From Hydrangea macrophylla (taxonomy: Eukaryota > Streptophyta > Magnoliopsida > Cornales > Hydrangeaceae), in assembly GCA_033977485.1 (NCBI GenBank), contig CM066991.1, positions 53,360,850 through 53,424,849 of the forward strand: DNA of 64,000 nucleotides, given 5' to 3'. This document shows positions 20,600 to 30,082 of the stretch, piece after piece; within the stretch, counting starts at the first letter, position 1, and each line of letters starts with the position of its first letter. Below the pieces are notes generated by a model. That model was not told where the DNA came from, made no database searches, and saw only the letters and a program-made list of their open reading frames with translations. Made by a program: the position numbers and the translations under genes.

Positions 20600-22727
20600 T
20601 CAGCGACGACGAGTAGCCCGTGGGTACCGAGCAGGCATATCTGAGGCCGTAGAGCTATCATCATCTTCAATTTGGCGCCTTCGCCTAGACCCACCAGCCC
20701 CACCAGAAGGGCCTGCATTCATCCGCTCCAACTGTGATTGAAGCTGCCTAACTTGAGCCACCTGTGGAAGAAAAGAATCAGTATAGGGGTTTGAAAAAGC
20801 AATGAGATAAGAAGAAAAGGTCAAGAAATTTACCAGGGCCGCATCACGGTCTATGTAAGTCTGGCACATGCCATCCCACTGCAAAGAGAAGAAAGATATG
20901 GTCAGAAAGATCAGAAGAATCAGAGGTAATGAGTTCAGAAATTACTTACATGTCCCTCACGAGCAAGGCTCCAAGCCCTCAGATTCTGTGCATAAGCTCG
21001 CTCTTCATTGAAAACGGCTCGGGGAACGGACTCATGTTGTTCCGAAACTAGCTGAGGCTCCACAAGATCACGGGGGATCTCTACAGAAGATATAACTCCG
21101 CGCAGCATGGTCGAGGCTCGCCAATCACAAGGAGGAATGAGAGGTAGAGGTCGACCAGGGCCATCCACAAAAGAACTCCCCTGCAAATGATGATGAGAAA
21201 TAAGATAAAGCAAGCATTCGATCAGAAATGAAGAAGTCGTGAAATACCTGCGGGTCATCCGAGAGCGGGAAATTAGGCATCAGATGAGTAACCCTGAAGA
21301 CGTCATAGTTCTCCTCAAACAGAGTAAAAGAGGCTGAAGGAATTCCGTTCAAAGCATTAATAAGATCTTCATCTTCCAAATTCTGCGCCGACCTCATACA
21401 AGAAGGCGGATCCTGTGGCACTAAGAGACGATCCTCCAAATCAGTCTGAGGAGCTACTCTCTCTCCAAGATACCACTCAAGAACAGAGGGACCCTCAAGA
21501 AGAATCCTCTCTCCAGTCATCTGTCTAGCTAAGCCAATCTCAGTCACATCTCCATTTGTCACCCAAGGATGCCAGTTAACTTGGGTGAATCTGAGACGGG
21601 TAAGAAAATCCCGGCAAGAAATAACATTATGAGCATCATTCTTGGTACCTACGGCTTGGCGACGCCACTTCAGAGCCCGTGGAAAAATATGAATCTCTTC
21701 CTCCCGGAATGATGGAGCCGTCATGGAGAAATACTCAAAGGCCCACACCTACAAGAGAAAATAAAGCAGTGGTCAAAACAGCAGAACATCAAATGATAAA
21801 AACTGGAAATGAAAATATTTTCAGTACCTCCCAAGCTCTCCAGAATCCGCCGAATCCAGGGGATTTGCCTCGAGAATGCTCCCCCATATGACTATACAGA
21901 ATGGCTAAACCAGCAGAGCCCCAATCAAAATCTGCAATCTCCTCAAGATTTCGAAGACTATCAAGCATATTCAATGTAATCCGCTCAGCTCGAGTAGAAA
22001 GAAGAGAGCAACCAAGCAAATACAAGATGAAAGCACGGGTAAGCTGCATATCGGTAAATTGAGCCGCTCTTTCAGAAGGCCTGAAGTTGTTGATGAACCA
22101 TGTGATGCCTACGCTCGATCCGTGAAGATCTCTCTGGGATGGGATGATGCCTAGGAGACGCTCAATGATAGTAGGATGTCTATGGATGTTCTTTGCAAAG
22201 GCAAGACGATGCCCGCCAAATGAGATGCCGGTTATCATTGCAAAATCAAGAGGGGTCATGGTTATCTCCCCAAAAGGCATGTGAAAAGTATTTGTGGAAT
22301 CCCACCACCTTTCAGCGAGAGCTTGAATCATGGCCAAATCATTAGTCGATCTCTCCAATAAGGTTACAAACGACCCAAAGCCCGCTTGCTTGATATTGGC
22401 TACTACTTGGGGACGCGACTCCGACAATTCATTAAACCATTCAAGGCATTTTCCATGGCTACCATGACCTCTAAGATGACCAACCACATTCTAAAAAGAA
22501 AAAGGATGATTTCTAAGGAATCGCAAGAATAAAGAGACACGTATGAAGATGTGAAACAAAGGAGTAATTAAAGAATGGGTTACCTCTTGACGAAAGGCCC
22601 TCCTAGAGATATGATTTAGTGGATTTTTCATGGTTGCATACTCCATGGTTTGAGTTGATGAAGCTCCACTAGCTTGAAATTGGCTTCTACGTGTTCTAGA
22701 ACTTTCACCTTGTCCATGGGAACTCAT
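20600..22727 (-). CDS. Antisense plant mobile domain (PMD) protein, six exons, intact
   Basis: Exons on the complement: 22727-22584, 22490-21828, 21748-21248, 21180-20950, 20878-20834, 20761-20600. All five introns (93, 79, 67, 71, 72 bp) have GT-AG ends and fall between codons. The joined frame is 1746 nt, 581 aa plus stop, starting MSSHGQGESSRTRR. Exon 2 carries the hallmark of the PMD (aminotransferase-like) family: RWWDSTNTFHMPFGEITMTP followed by LDFAMITGISFGG; exon 3 begins with the family-like WAFEYF. The basic tail (SRRRRQ and RATRRR) could be a nuclear signal. Plant MAIN/MAIL PMD proteins are nuclear and affect silencing and expression; a role here is inference. The opposite orientation to gag-pol lets the introns persist through retrotransposition. 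Intron 5 is in frame without stops, so retention would add 24 residues. Confidence 0.88.
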
Positions 22728-22980
22728 GGTTGTTGATGCTTGAAGCTTGAAGATAAGAGGTTGAAGATGATGAATAGTAAAAACCTTGGTACTTGAATCC
22801 CCTAGAATAGGGAGGAGTTGATGAAATCAACAAAGTTTTTGGAGGTTTTAATGCAAGAAATCACTCAAAACATCAAGAAATTGCAAGATTTGAGCACCTT
22901 AGAAGGAAGAGGTGATGCATTGAAGAAGAAATGAATGAAGAACAAAGAAGAAAATGGGTTTAAAACCCCAAAGTTGCGGC

Positions 22981-23013
22981 TGGCGGTTCCCAAGGGGGTG
23001 TGGGGAACCGCCA
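22981..23013 (-). promoter_or_regulatory. Stem-loop upstream of the PMD gene
   Basis: TGGCGGTTCCC (22981-22991) pairs with GGGAACCGCCA (23003-23013), 11 perfect base pairs and an 11-base loop, about 255 bp before the PMD start codon. The same stem is perfect in Tat-B (42766-42776 with 42788-42798). A TATA-like CTTATATATC lies further out on the minus strand (about 23108-23118), also kept in Tat-B. If that TATA box is used, the stem would be in the 5' untranslated RNA. Confidence 0.6.
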
Positions 23014-23640
23014 TTTACTATTCACTTCCTGCCATTTCCCCATTTTGCTCTATATTCGCGTTTTGACCCCCGGAACTCTTGATTTGATCCCGGATTGGTC
23101 CATTTTTGATATATAAGCCTTGAGAGTGCTTAAAACTTGTTGGAATTGGTCTAGAGGACCTCTGGAGATTTGAATCTTGGTAAAAATCCATTCAAGAATT
23201 AAAAAAAAGTCCCCCAGATGAGAAGAATCAAAGGCACCGCAGCCTGAAAGTGGCCGAGAAACGGCAAACTCCCGTCGTTTTGGGATTGATTATGAGAAAA
23301 TGGACATTTGAGTCTACTGTCGCTTGAGAATTACATCCAGAAAGGACTTTCAGAAGATGGGTCAGAATGCGAGATGTTCAGAAAGGGTTAGAGTAAGCCT
23401 GACGTGTTGCAAGAATGATTGCATTGGTCGAAGCACCAATATGAGTCTCAGAAAGAATCAGCAGGGCCTCCAGAAAATGTGCTCGCGTCCCAGAAACCTC
23501 AGATATCTCCTCAAGCAGAGAATTTCCAGATATTGTCAAGGTATACAGAATTCGTGCATCTCTCAGAATCATAGGATCTCCCCAGTAGAGAATTTTCAGA
23601 ATTAAGTTTCTCACAAGCATCATGTATCCACGGGTTGCCT
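23014..23640 (-). other. PMD upstream region (no gene seen)
   Basis: This stretch contains the probable PMD promoter and the start of CAGAA-rich degenerate sequence. Similar sequence precedes the PMD pseudogene of Tat-B (42300-42765). The open frames on either strand carry no recognisable domain. Confidence 0.5.
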
Positions 23641-23689
23641 CCAGATAAAGGGTATCTCTCAGAATTTGAGCATCAAAATCGCCTCCAGA

Positions 23690-24115
23690 ATACAAGGTTT
23701 ATGCCAAGCATCATGTATCCAGGGTTGCCTCCAGAATGTAGGGTTTCTCTCAGAATCGTGGGTTGCCTCCAGAAGGTAGGGTTTCTCTCAGAATCAGAAT
23801 CGTGAGTCGCCTCCAGAATACAAGGTTTATGCCAAGAATCGTGTATCCGTGGGTTGCTCTCAGAATGTAGGGTTTCTCTCAGAATCGTGGGTTGCCTCCA
23901 GAATGTAGGGTTTCTCTCAGAATCAGAATCGTGGGTCGCCTCCAGAATACAAGGTTTATGCCAAGAATCGTGTATCCGTGGGTTGCTCTCAGAATGTAGG
24001 GTTTCTCTCAGAATCGTGGGTTGCCTCCAGAATGTAGGGTTTCTCTCAAAATCAGAATCGTGTATCCGTGGGTTGCTCTCAGAAGAAGGGTCATCTCTCA
24101 GAATTTGTGTATCTC
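23690..24115 (+). repeat. Tandem repeat array, unit about 38 bp (CAGAATGTAGGG type)
   Basis: Variants of CTCAGAATCGTGGGTTGCCT plus CCAGAATGTAGGGTTTCT recur many times, mixed with a longer variant containing ACAAGGTTTATGCCAAG and GTGTATCCGTGGG. Several higher-order units repeat almost exactly (for example around 23860-23950 and 23980-24050). Tat-B has a related array at about 41800-42130. The long open frames across the array are a by-product of repetition. Confidence 0.8.
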
Positions 24116-24419
24116 TCAGAATCCGTGCATCAGAACAGAAGATTTGTCCTCAGAAGAAGGGCCTGTTTCAGAAGAACAGAGGATTTGTCTCCAGCAGAGA
24201 GACCTGTTTCAGAAGATTTGTTTCTAGACCTGCCACAGAAGATTTGTCCTCGGAAAAAGGGCCTGTTTCAGAAGAACAGAAGATTTGTCTCCGGCAGAGA
24301 GACCTGTTTCAGAAGACTTGTTTCCAGACCTGTTACAGAAGATTTGTCTAGAAGAAAGACCTGTTTCAGAAGAGCAGAAGATTTGTCTCCGGCAGAGAGA
24401 CCTGTTTCAGAAGATTTGT
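24116..24419 (+). repeat. Degenerate CAGAAGATTTGTC repeat block
   Basis: Recurring parts are CAGAAGATTTGTC, AGAGAGACCTGTTTCAGAAG and GAAGAAGGGCCTGTTTCAG. They form a bridge in sequence between the upstream 38-bp array and the downstream 32-bp array, suggesting that the arrays grew from one CAGAAG-rich ancestor. The matching Tat-B part is shorter (about 41660-41790). Confidence 0.7.
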
Positions 24420-24898
24420 CCCCAGCAAAAGGACTCTACATCAGCAATCGTCCCCAGCAAAAGGACTCTACATCAGCAATCGTCCCCAGCAGAAGGACTC
24501 TACATCAGCAATCGTCCCCAGCAAAAGGACTCTACATCAGCAATCGTCCACAGAAGAAGGACCTGTTTCAGCAATCGTCCCCAGCAGAAGGACTCTACAT
24601 CAGCAATCGTCCCCAGCAGAAGGACTCTACACCAGCAATCGTCCCCAGCAAAAGGACTCTACATCAGCAATCGTCCCCAGCAGAAGGACTCTACACCAGC
24701 AATCGTCCCCAGCAAAAGGACTCTACATCAGCAATCGTCCCCAGCAGAAGGACTCTACATCAGCAATCGTCCACAGAAGAAGGACCTATTTCAGCAATCG
24801 TCCCCAGCAGAAGGACTCTACATCAACAATCGTCCCCAGCAGAAGGACTCTACATCAGTAATCGTCCCCAGCAGAAGGACTCTACACTAGCAATCGTC
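24420..24898 (+). repeat. 32-bp tandem array, about 15 units
   Basis: The unit contains CCCAGCAGAAGGACTCTACA and TCAGCAATCGT and repeats every 32 bp; two units (about 24547 and 24771) are 31-bp variants with ACCTGTTTC or ACCTATTTC in place of CTCTACATC. Three units make 96 bp or 32 codons, so all frames stay open and give the same kind of protein repeat. Tat-B has only a few decayed units (about 41425-41660). Confidence 0.9.
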
Positions 24899-25485
24899 CA
24901 GTTGTTTGACATGACTCAGAATTCATCCAAGATACTTCGCTATTTCAAGAGTCGTCCAGGATACAGATGACGCCTACGAGCCTTAAGATCAGAAGAATAA
25001 CTTTGACAAAAACCTCGAGAATCATCCAAGATACCTTTAGCATATTCGACTGTGAGAGAGAGTCGTTGCATCCTTTGCATTAGATTTTGCATCTAGGGAA
25101 CCCTTGAGGATGATTCCTCCAGCACTTTCACATTTCATGTTTTCATATTGCACCAGCATCCTAGGATAGGAGCATTTCATCCGCATTGTTGTTGTTTGTT
25201 TGTTTTCCGTCTTCTCGCGCGCTTGAACTACGCCCTGGTCTGATTCCTGGAAAGGATACGTAGGCAGCTCCAGCGGAGCACGACCAGCATCAGCTTCAAC
25301 TTAGCCGCCTCTACCCAGCATTGCATTGCATTCTTGCATTCGTAATTTCTTGATTTTCTCTGATTTTGAATTTCTTGATTTTGCGAATTTTTTGTTTTTC
25401 CTAAAACCTCTCAGTATGGTTATTTGGGTGCCTTCAAGGCTTTGGCACTCACTTGCAGTTCACGTTGTTCACAACAAGTTCTGCC
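24899..25485 (+). other. Region between the repeat arrays and the 3' LTR
   Basis: No gene is seen. It contains the third copy of the GATTCC...GGATACGTAGGCAG motif at 25226-25284, several GCATTGCATT repeats, and the approach to the polypurine tract. The same order is present in Tat-B (40771-41370). Confidence 0.6.
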
Positions 25486-25499
25486 AAAGAGGGGCAAAC
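25486..25499 (+). other. Polypurine tract of Tat-A
   Basis: AAAGAGGGGCAAAC ends directly at the 3' LTR (TGTAGACACC at 25500). It would prime plus-strand DNA synthesis. Tat-B has AAAGAGGGGCAAAT at the same place. Confidence 0.9.
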
Positions 25500-28400
25500 T
25501 GTAGACACCCAATTTTGACCACACTGATAGGATTTAGGGTGGACAACGTCTTGGAGGATTCGATGATGAAAAGTACCCCGTGGAAGGTACTGGATTCCAC
25601 ACAATCAGAAGATCGGACTTCGGAAAGTGACTTCAAGCTCAGAAAAGCCCTTTTCCATGGATAAATCCCGGTTTTGTCAAAATCATCTCTCAGAATTCAT
25701 ATTCTCTCAGGGTTATATGAACATTAAGTGTTCTAAACGCAGTATTCTAGGTATCCAGAGATTCAATTTTAAAGAAAAGTTCGAAATCGACGCACATTTG
25801 AAAGCAATTTTGGAAAAGACGTCATTTGATTTCAAAAAGACGACGAAAGTTCCGGAGGACTTCCGGACTTCAATTGGACTTCAATTCTCATTATAAAACC
25901 TCTGGAAATATTTTTATATTGAAATTCAACCTGACAGCTTTCCAACGGTACGTAAACGGACGATTTCGGACACCAAAAAGCATTTTTACAGAAATCTGGA
26001 AAAGCAGTGCACGTGATTTTTGAAACAGAGCTTGTGGGTGACCAGAGGGACCCAAATAGTAAGTGGCGGTTTTGGGTATGGGGGTGGCGGGTCCCACCAT
26101 AACCGCCACTTCCATTTGTGTCCTCCACGGAGCTTTTTGAGTTCCAGACCCTTCTAGAAGCTTCCCACTGCGAGGAAATTGCCTGGAAATTGCGTTTAAG
26201 CTCCGAAATGGCCATTTTAACCCTCTTTTAAGCTCTAAAAATCCTGTTTTAACCCTGAAACTTAAGAGCTAAGTCTTCAAAACTCTATATAAGATCTCAT
26301 ACATCTCATATGAGATCACATCTTAACACACTAGACACTTGGAAGAGATACACCTGAATATACTTGGAGATACAAACACACATAGAAGCACATACAAGAG
26401 AGATAAGTATACTTTGAATATACTTTCAATTTAGGTGAATTCTAGAGAGAGAAAATTATGAATTGAATTTAGATTAACTTAGGCTAATTAGACCACAATT
26501 TGAACATCAATTGCCTCCCTCAACTTCCATGGATGAGTGCTTGAAGAACACTTGAATAACACTTGAAGAAGAAGATCTTCAAATCAATTTTGGTCTTGTA
26601 ATTGAGAATCCTCCAAGAGGTAAACACTATAGTTCATCTCTAATTCCTACTTTGTATATATAGATCTATAAGATTTGGATCTAACTTAGTTCTATTTCTA
26701 CTTATTAGAACACTCATCTTCTTCCTCTCATGTTCTTCACACACTCACATAGTTAGATCCAAATCTCTTTGATTTTTATTGATAATTTACAATTAGAGAT
26801 TGTTTTTCACTTTGATTTTCAATTTTGGTTTCATTCTTCAATTTTAGTTTAGATTCATGCATACATGATTATATATATATACATATATCTATTTTGAATT
26901 CCATGATGGTTTGGAAATATGATCTATGAGAAGGATGATTTCTATGTTCATACCTATCTCTTGATTATTCCTATTACCTAGAATTCCTATTGAATTTCAT
27001 CTCCAACATGATATTTATAAGTCCCTTTGATCCTTGATCTAAAAGTTCTTCATAGAACTTGAGGGCTAAATTGATTGGGAATCATGATAATTAAGTTGAT
27101 CTATGAGTTTGATCTCTCTAATAAGCTTCAACTATCACTAAAATGTTTTCCTCACACTTTAAAATGAACTAGATAAAAATTCAGCAAAGCAGATTGGTTT
27201 TGTCCATTAGATTTGGTCCATCAAAACCCATAGTTTGATGGATTTCAAATTTTCTGGGTAAACTTTGATGAATTAGCTTTCATCCGGTCCGTTTTGAGAG
27301 CTTTTAGGATTCATATACTATTTTTAGAAATTGTTGAGAAATCGGTTGACAGATTTGAACATCGTCTCTTTGTGCTTGAATTTCAGAAAATCTATAATAG
27401 TTATCGACGTTCCGCTTTTTGGGGATGATTCCTAACTCATATATCTATATGCCGATGTAAAATCGTGAGCATACGATCGAGTTAGGATCGTTTTCTAAGC
27501 GTTTAAAGTTGATACAACTATTCTGGAATTTTCTAAGTTTAATTACAAATATGATTATGTATACAAAATGGTCATACCTTGATCACTCAACAACAATTGA
27601 TGAATAAAACTTGGTTTAGAAATCACCTAGGATAAATGGATGAGAGATCAAAAGCTTAAATCAACTTGGTTAACATGATTCATGAACTTCTATTATACTT
27701 CTATTATGTTTTGCATTCATTTGTCAAATGATACCAAATTTCCAGAATAACAGAGTCTGTTTAAAACACTTTTTCAGAAACCTTGTGATTACAGAATGTC
27801 CATGGGTTTATTTTTATCATATACTACAATGAAATAGCTTTCTTTTGACACCAAATAGAGCTTCATATGATTTTTGTAGATTTAATTATGATTTTTTCAA
27901 GAACAGTGGACAGTCCTGATCCACTGTTCCCAAAACATTTATTTCTCAAACAATAAAATTGATATTGAGGTCCCACTTTTTGGAGAAGTTCCCTAAGACA
28001 TGTATCTAACTTTCTGTAAAAGGGTTTTTATCCAGCTCATGTTTAAGACCTCTTTTGATAGGATTCATTAGAGGTTGCTGAATCTGGAAATTTGATTGAT
28101 GACATGTTTTCTTTGTTTATCATGCATATCATTTGTTTGCTTGTATTTTTGCAATGCTTTGGGTATTCTTTGGTGTCTTAGTGCAGAGAATTAAGTGCTT
28201 CGGACCCGGACTTCGATTTGTGGTTTGCCTCGTCTACATGTGGCTTAGTGCCCATGTATCGTGTACTATCTCTATCCTTTCTCTTAGAATTTTTCTAGGT
28301 TTACAACTTTGATTTCAACGACACATTTCCTTTAGGATAAGTCTCCGTTTATATGATTATTTGTTAGAGACATCTTATCTAGGATTGTTGCATGATTGCA

Positions 28401-28990
28401 TTGCACGTTTACATTCTTTTTGCTTTCGCGACTCCGCTTGAGTCAACCAATGTAAGTCTTCTCGTTCCCTTTACATATCATGACATGTTTACTTTATTTG
28501 CATCGGTCCCGGGCGGGACTAGCCACTGTGAGTATACTTCTCCCTTGTATTGCATGAGCATCCGCTTTCTACTTGATTTAGTCTCTTGAAATGATTTTCA
28601 TTAGATGTTTCTTTTTGCCATGTATATATCTATCTAGTATGTTTGAGGAAACAACATCTATTATGAATTAATAACAAGGATATTTGAATCAAGGCCTACC
28701 ATTCGGTAGGGCGAGGAGGGGGTGCTTTAGTCCTGCTTGGGCTCCTTCCCCTCTCGTACCAAGACCCCCGAACCTTGTTTCTGGTAATGAAGGGCGAGTA
28801 ACCTTATTCAATTTTGGGCGAGTCAAACTTGGGTTTCCTAATTCCCGATAAAAATTAGGTGGCGACTCTTTGTCTCTAGGATCGCGTGAGGAAGTCCTAG
28901 TTTTCCCTGAAGTGTGCTCCTTGGGATCCGTCCCGGGACACTATCGAGGGAGAGCGCCAGGACCTCCTCCTCCATTCGCGACGGTCCACA
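25500..28990 (+). repeat. 3' LTR of Tat-A (3491 bp)
   Basis: Same length as the 5' LTR. Only two substitutions were noticed by eye (near 27893 and 28732). TATA box at 26285-26292. It is followed by the CCTCT target duplication and the rest of the copia leader. Confidence 0.95.
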
Positions 28991-28995
28991 CCTCT
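28991..28995. other. Target-site duplication of Tat-A, right (CCTCT)
   Basis: It matches 7860-7864 exactly. Copia leader sequence resumes here. Confidence 0.95.
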
Positions 28996-29278
28996 CCATC
29001 TGAGTCACTGTTGTTATTTATAGGATCAAAGCAAGTCAGCAATTTAATTTTACTAGGTAAGGTAAATTGCCTGGATAGTAAAATTAAAAGGCAATTGCCT
29101 ATCTGAACAAATGATGGATAGTATATGGCTTCCCATCGAGTCATAGTATCACGGTGTATCAGGTTGCTGGCGGATTCTTTTCAAATATGGTAGAGGAAAC
29201 CAATATTTTCAACTCGAATCCATAGTAATTTTTTGCCCAAATGTAATTATTTATATTACGTGATTCTCAGGCTTTTAA
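28996..29278 (+). other. Copia leader, second part (no gene seen)
   Basis: This continues 6682-7864 up to the gag start codon. It includes a short inverted repeat of GGCAATTGCC-like sequence around 29063-29100. No coding sequence is visible. Confidence 0.7.
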
Positions 29279-30082
29279 ATGGGTTCCTTCAATCCACTCG
29301 CTATTATACTTAAAGAAAACAAACTTACTGGACCAAACTATATAGACTGGAAAAGGAATTTGGATATTGTGTTAACTGCTGAAGAGTACAAGTTTGCGCT
29401 TACTCAAGAATGTCCTGAGCAACCTGGTGAGGGGGCAAGCGCTGAGGAAACACAGGCTCACAAGAAATGGGTCAAGGTTGATGAGATGGCGCGGTGTTAC
29501 ATTTTGGCATCCATGTCAAATGTGCTGCAACATCAGCATCAGTCAATGGCCAGCGCCTATGACATGATGGAGAGCCTCCGAGAGATGTCCGGGGATCAAA
29601 GTCGTGCTGCTAGGCAGGTTGCCATGAAAGACTTGATGAACACAACCATGGCTGAGGGGACTCCTGTAAGGGATCATGTTCTTAAGATGATATCTCTTCT
29701 TAATGAACTAGAGATCCTTGGAGCTACAATCGACGGGGAAACCCAAGTCGATATCGTACTCCAGTCACTGCCAGAGCCTTTTAAGCAATTCCGCCTCAAT
29801 TACAACATGAATAAATTTAAATATACTTTGGCAGAGCTGCTTAAAGAACTCCAAGCAGCTGAGGGTCTCAACAGAAAGTCAGGGAGTGCTCTTGTGTTTG
29901 AGAAAGGTTCTGCTTCAAAGCCGAAAGGCAAGAAGAAAATGAAAAAGGCTCAAAAGAAGGTCGCGGGTCCTCCGCCAATCCAAAGGCCACGAGGACAACC
30001 GAGAAAGCCTAAAGGCAAATGTTTTGTTTGCAAGCATCCAGGACACTGGAAGAAGCAATGTCCAGTTTATCTCGCCAGATAG
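29279..30082 (+). CDS. gag: Copia Gag (267 aa)
   Basis: The N-terminal part (LTGPNYIDWKRNLDIVL, then a helical capsid-like region with ARCYILASM and VRDHVLKMISLLNEL) is typical of plant copia Gag. A lysine-rich stretch leads to a classical zinc knuckle, CFVCKHPGHWKKQC (C248, C251, H256, C261), for RNA binding. The frame ends in TAG at 30080-30082, but the same frame continues into protease. Many plant copia elements have one gag-pol frame, so this stop is probably a lesion, or it could set a Gag-only product. Confidence 0.88.
   Translation: MGSFNPLAIILKENKLTGPNYIDWKRNLDIVLTAEEYKFALTQECPEQPGEGASAEETQAHKKWVKVDEMARCYILASMSNVLQHQHQSMASAYDMMESLREMSGDQSRAARQVAMKDLMNTTMAEGTPVRDHVLKMISLLNELEILGATIDGETQVDIVLQSLPEPFKQFRLNYNMNKFKYTLAELLKELQAAEGLNRKSGSALVFEKGSASKPKGKKKMKKAQKKVAGPPPIQRPRGQPRKPKGKCFVCKHPGHWKKQCPVYLAR

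Larger units (their letters stand above)
7865..28990 (+). mobile_element. Tat-A: complete Tat-lineage (Ogre/Retand-like) Ty3/gypsy element
   Basis: The element is 21,126 bp. It has two LTRs of 3491 bp each, a primer site, a 1.5-kb leader, one uninterrupted gag-pol frame, an antisense PMD gene, tandem repeat arrays and a polypurine tract. Very large size, a second RNase H before integrase, and extra genes between pol and the 3' LTR are traits of the Tat lineage. No extra frame upstream of gag, as in classical Ogre, is seen, so it may be nearer to Retand-type members. By eye I found two LTR substitutions (about 10258/27893 and 11097/28732), so insertion is recent. All parts needed for autonomous movement appear present. 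Confidence 0.95.

Noticed and set aside
24420..24898. CRISPR-like array
   Set aside because: Units are head-to-tail without unique spacers, and the DNA is plant; it is a minisatellite.
24068..24970. 300-codon open frame across the repeat arrays of Tat-A
   Set aside because: The 32-bp period keeps all frames open and the same protein repeat appears in overlapping frames. No domain, and Tat-B has no counterpart frame.
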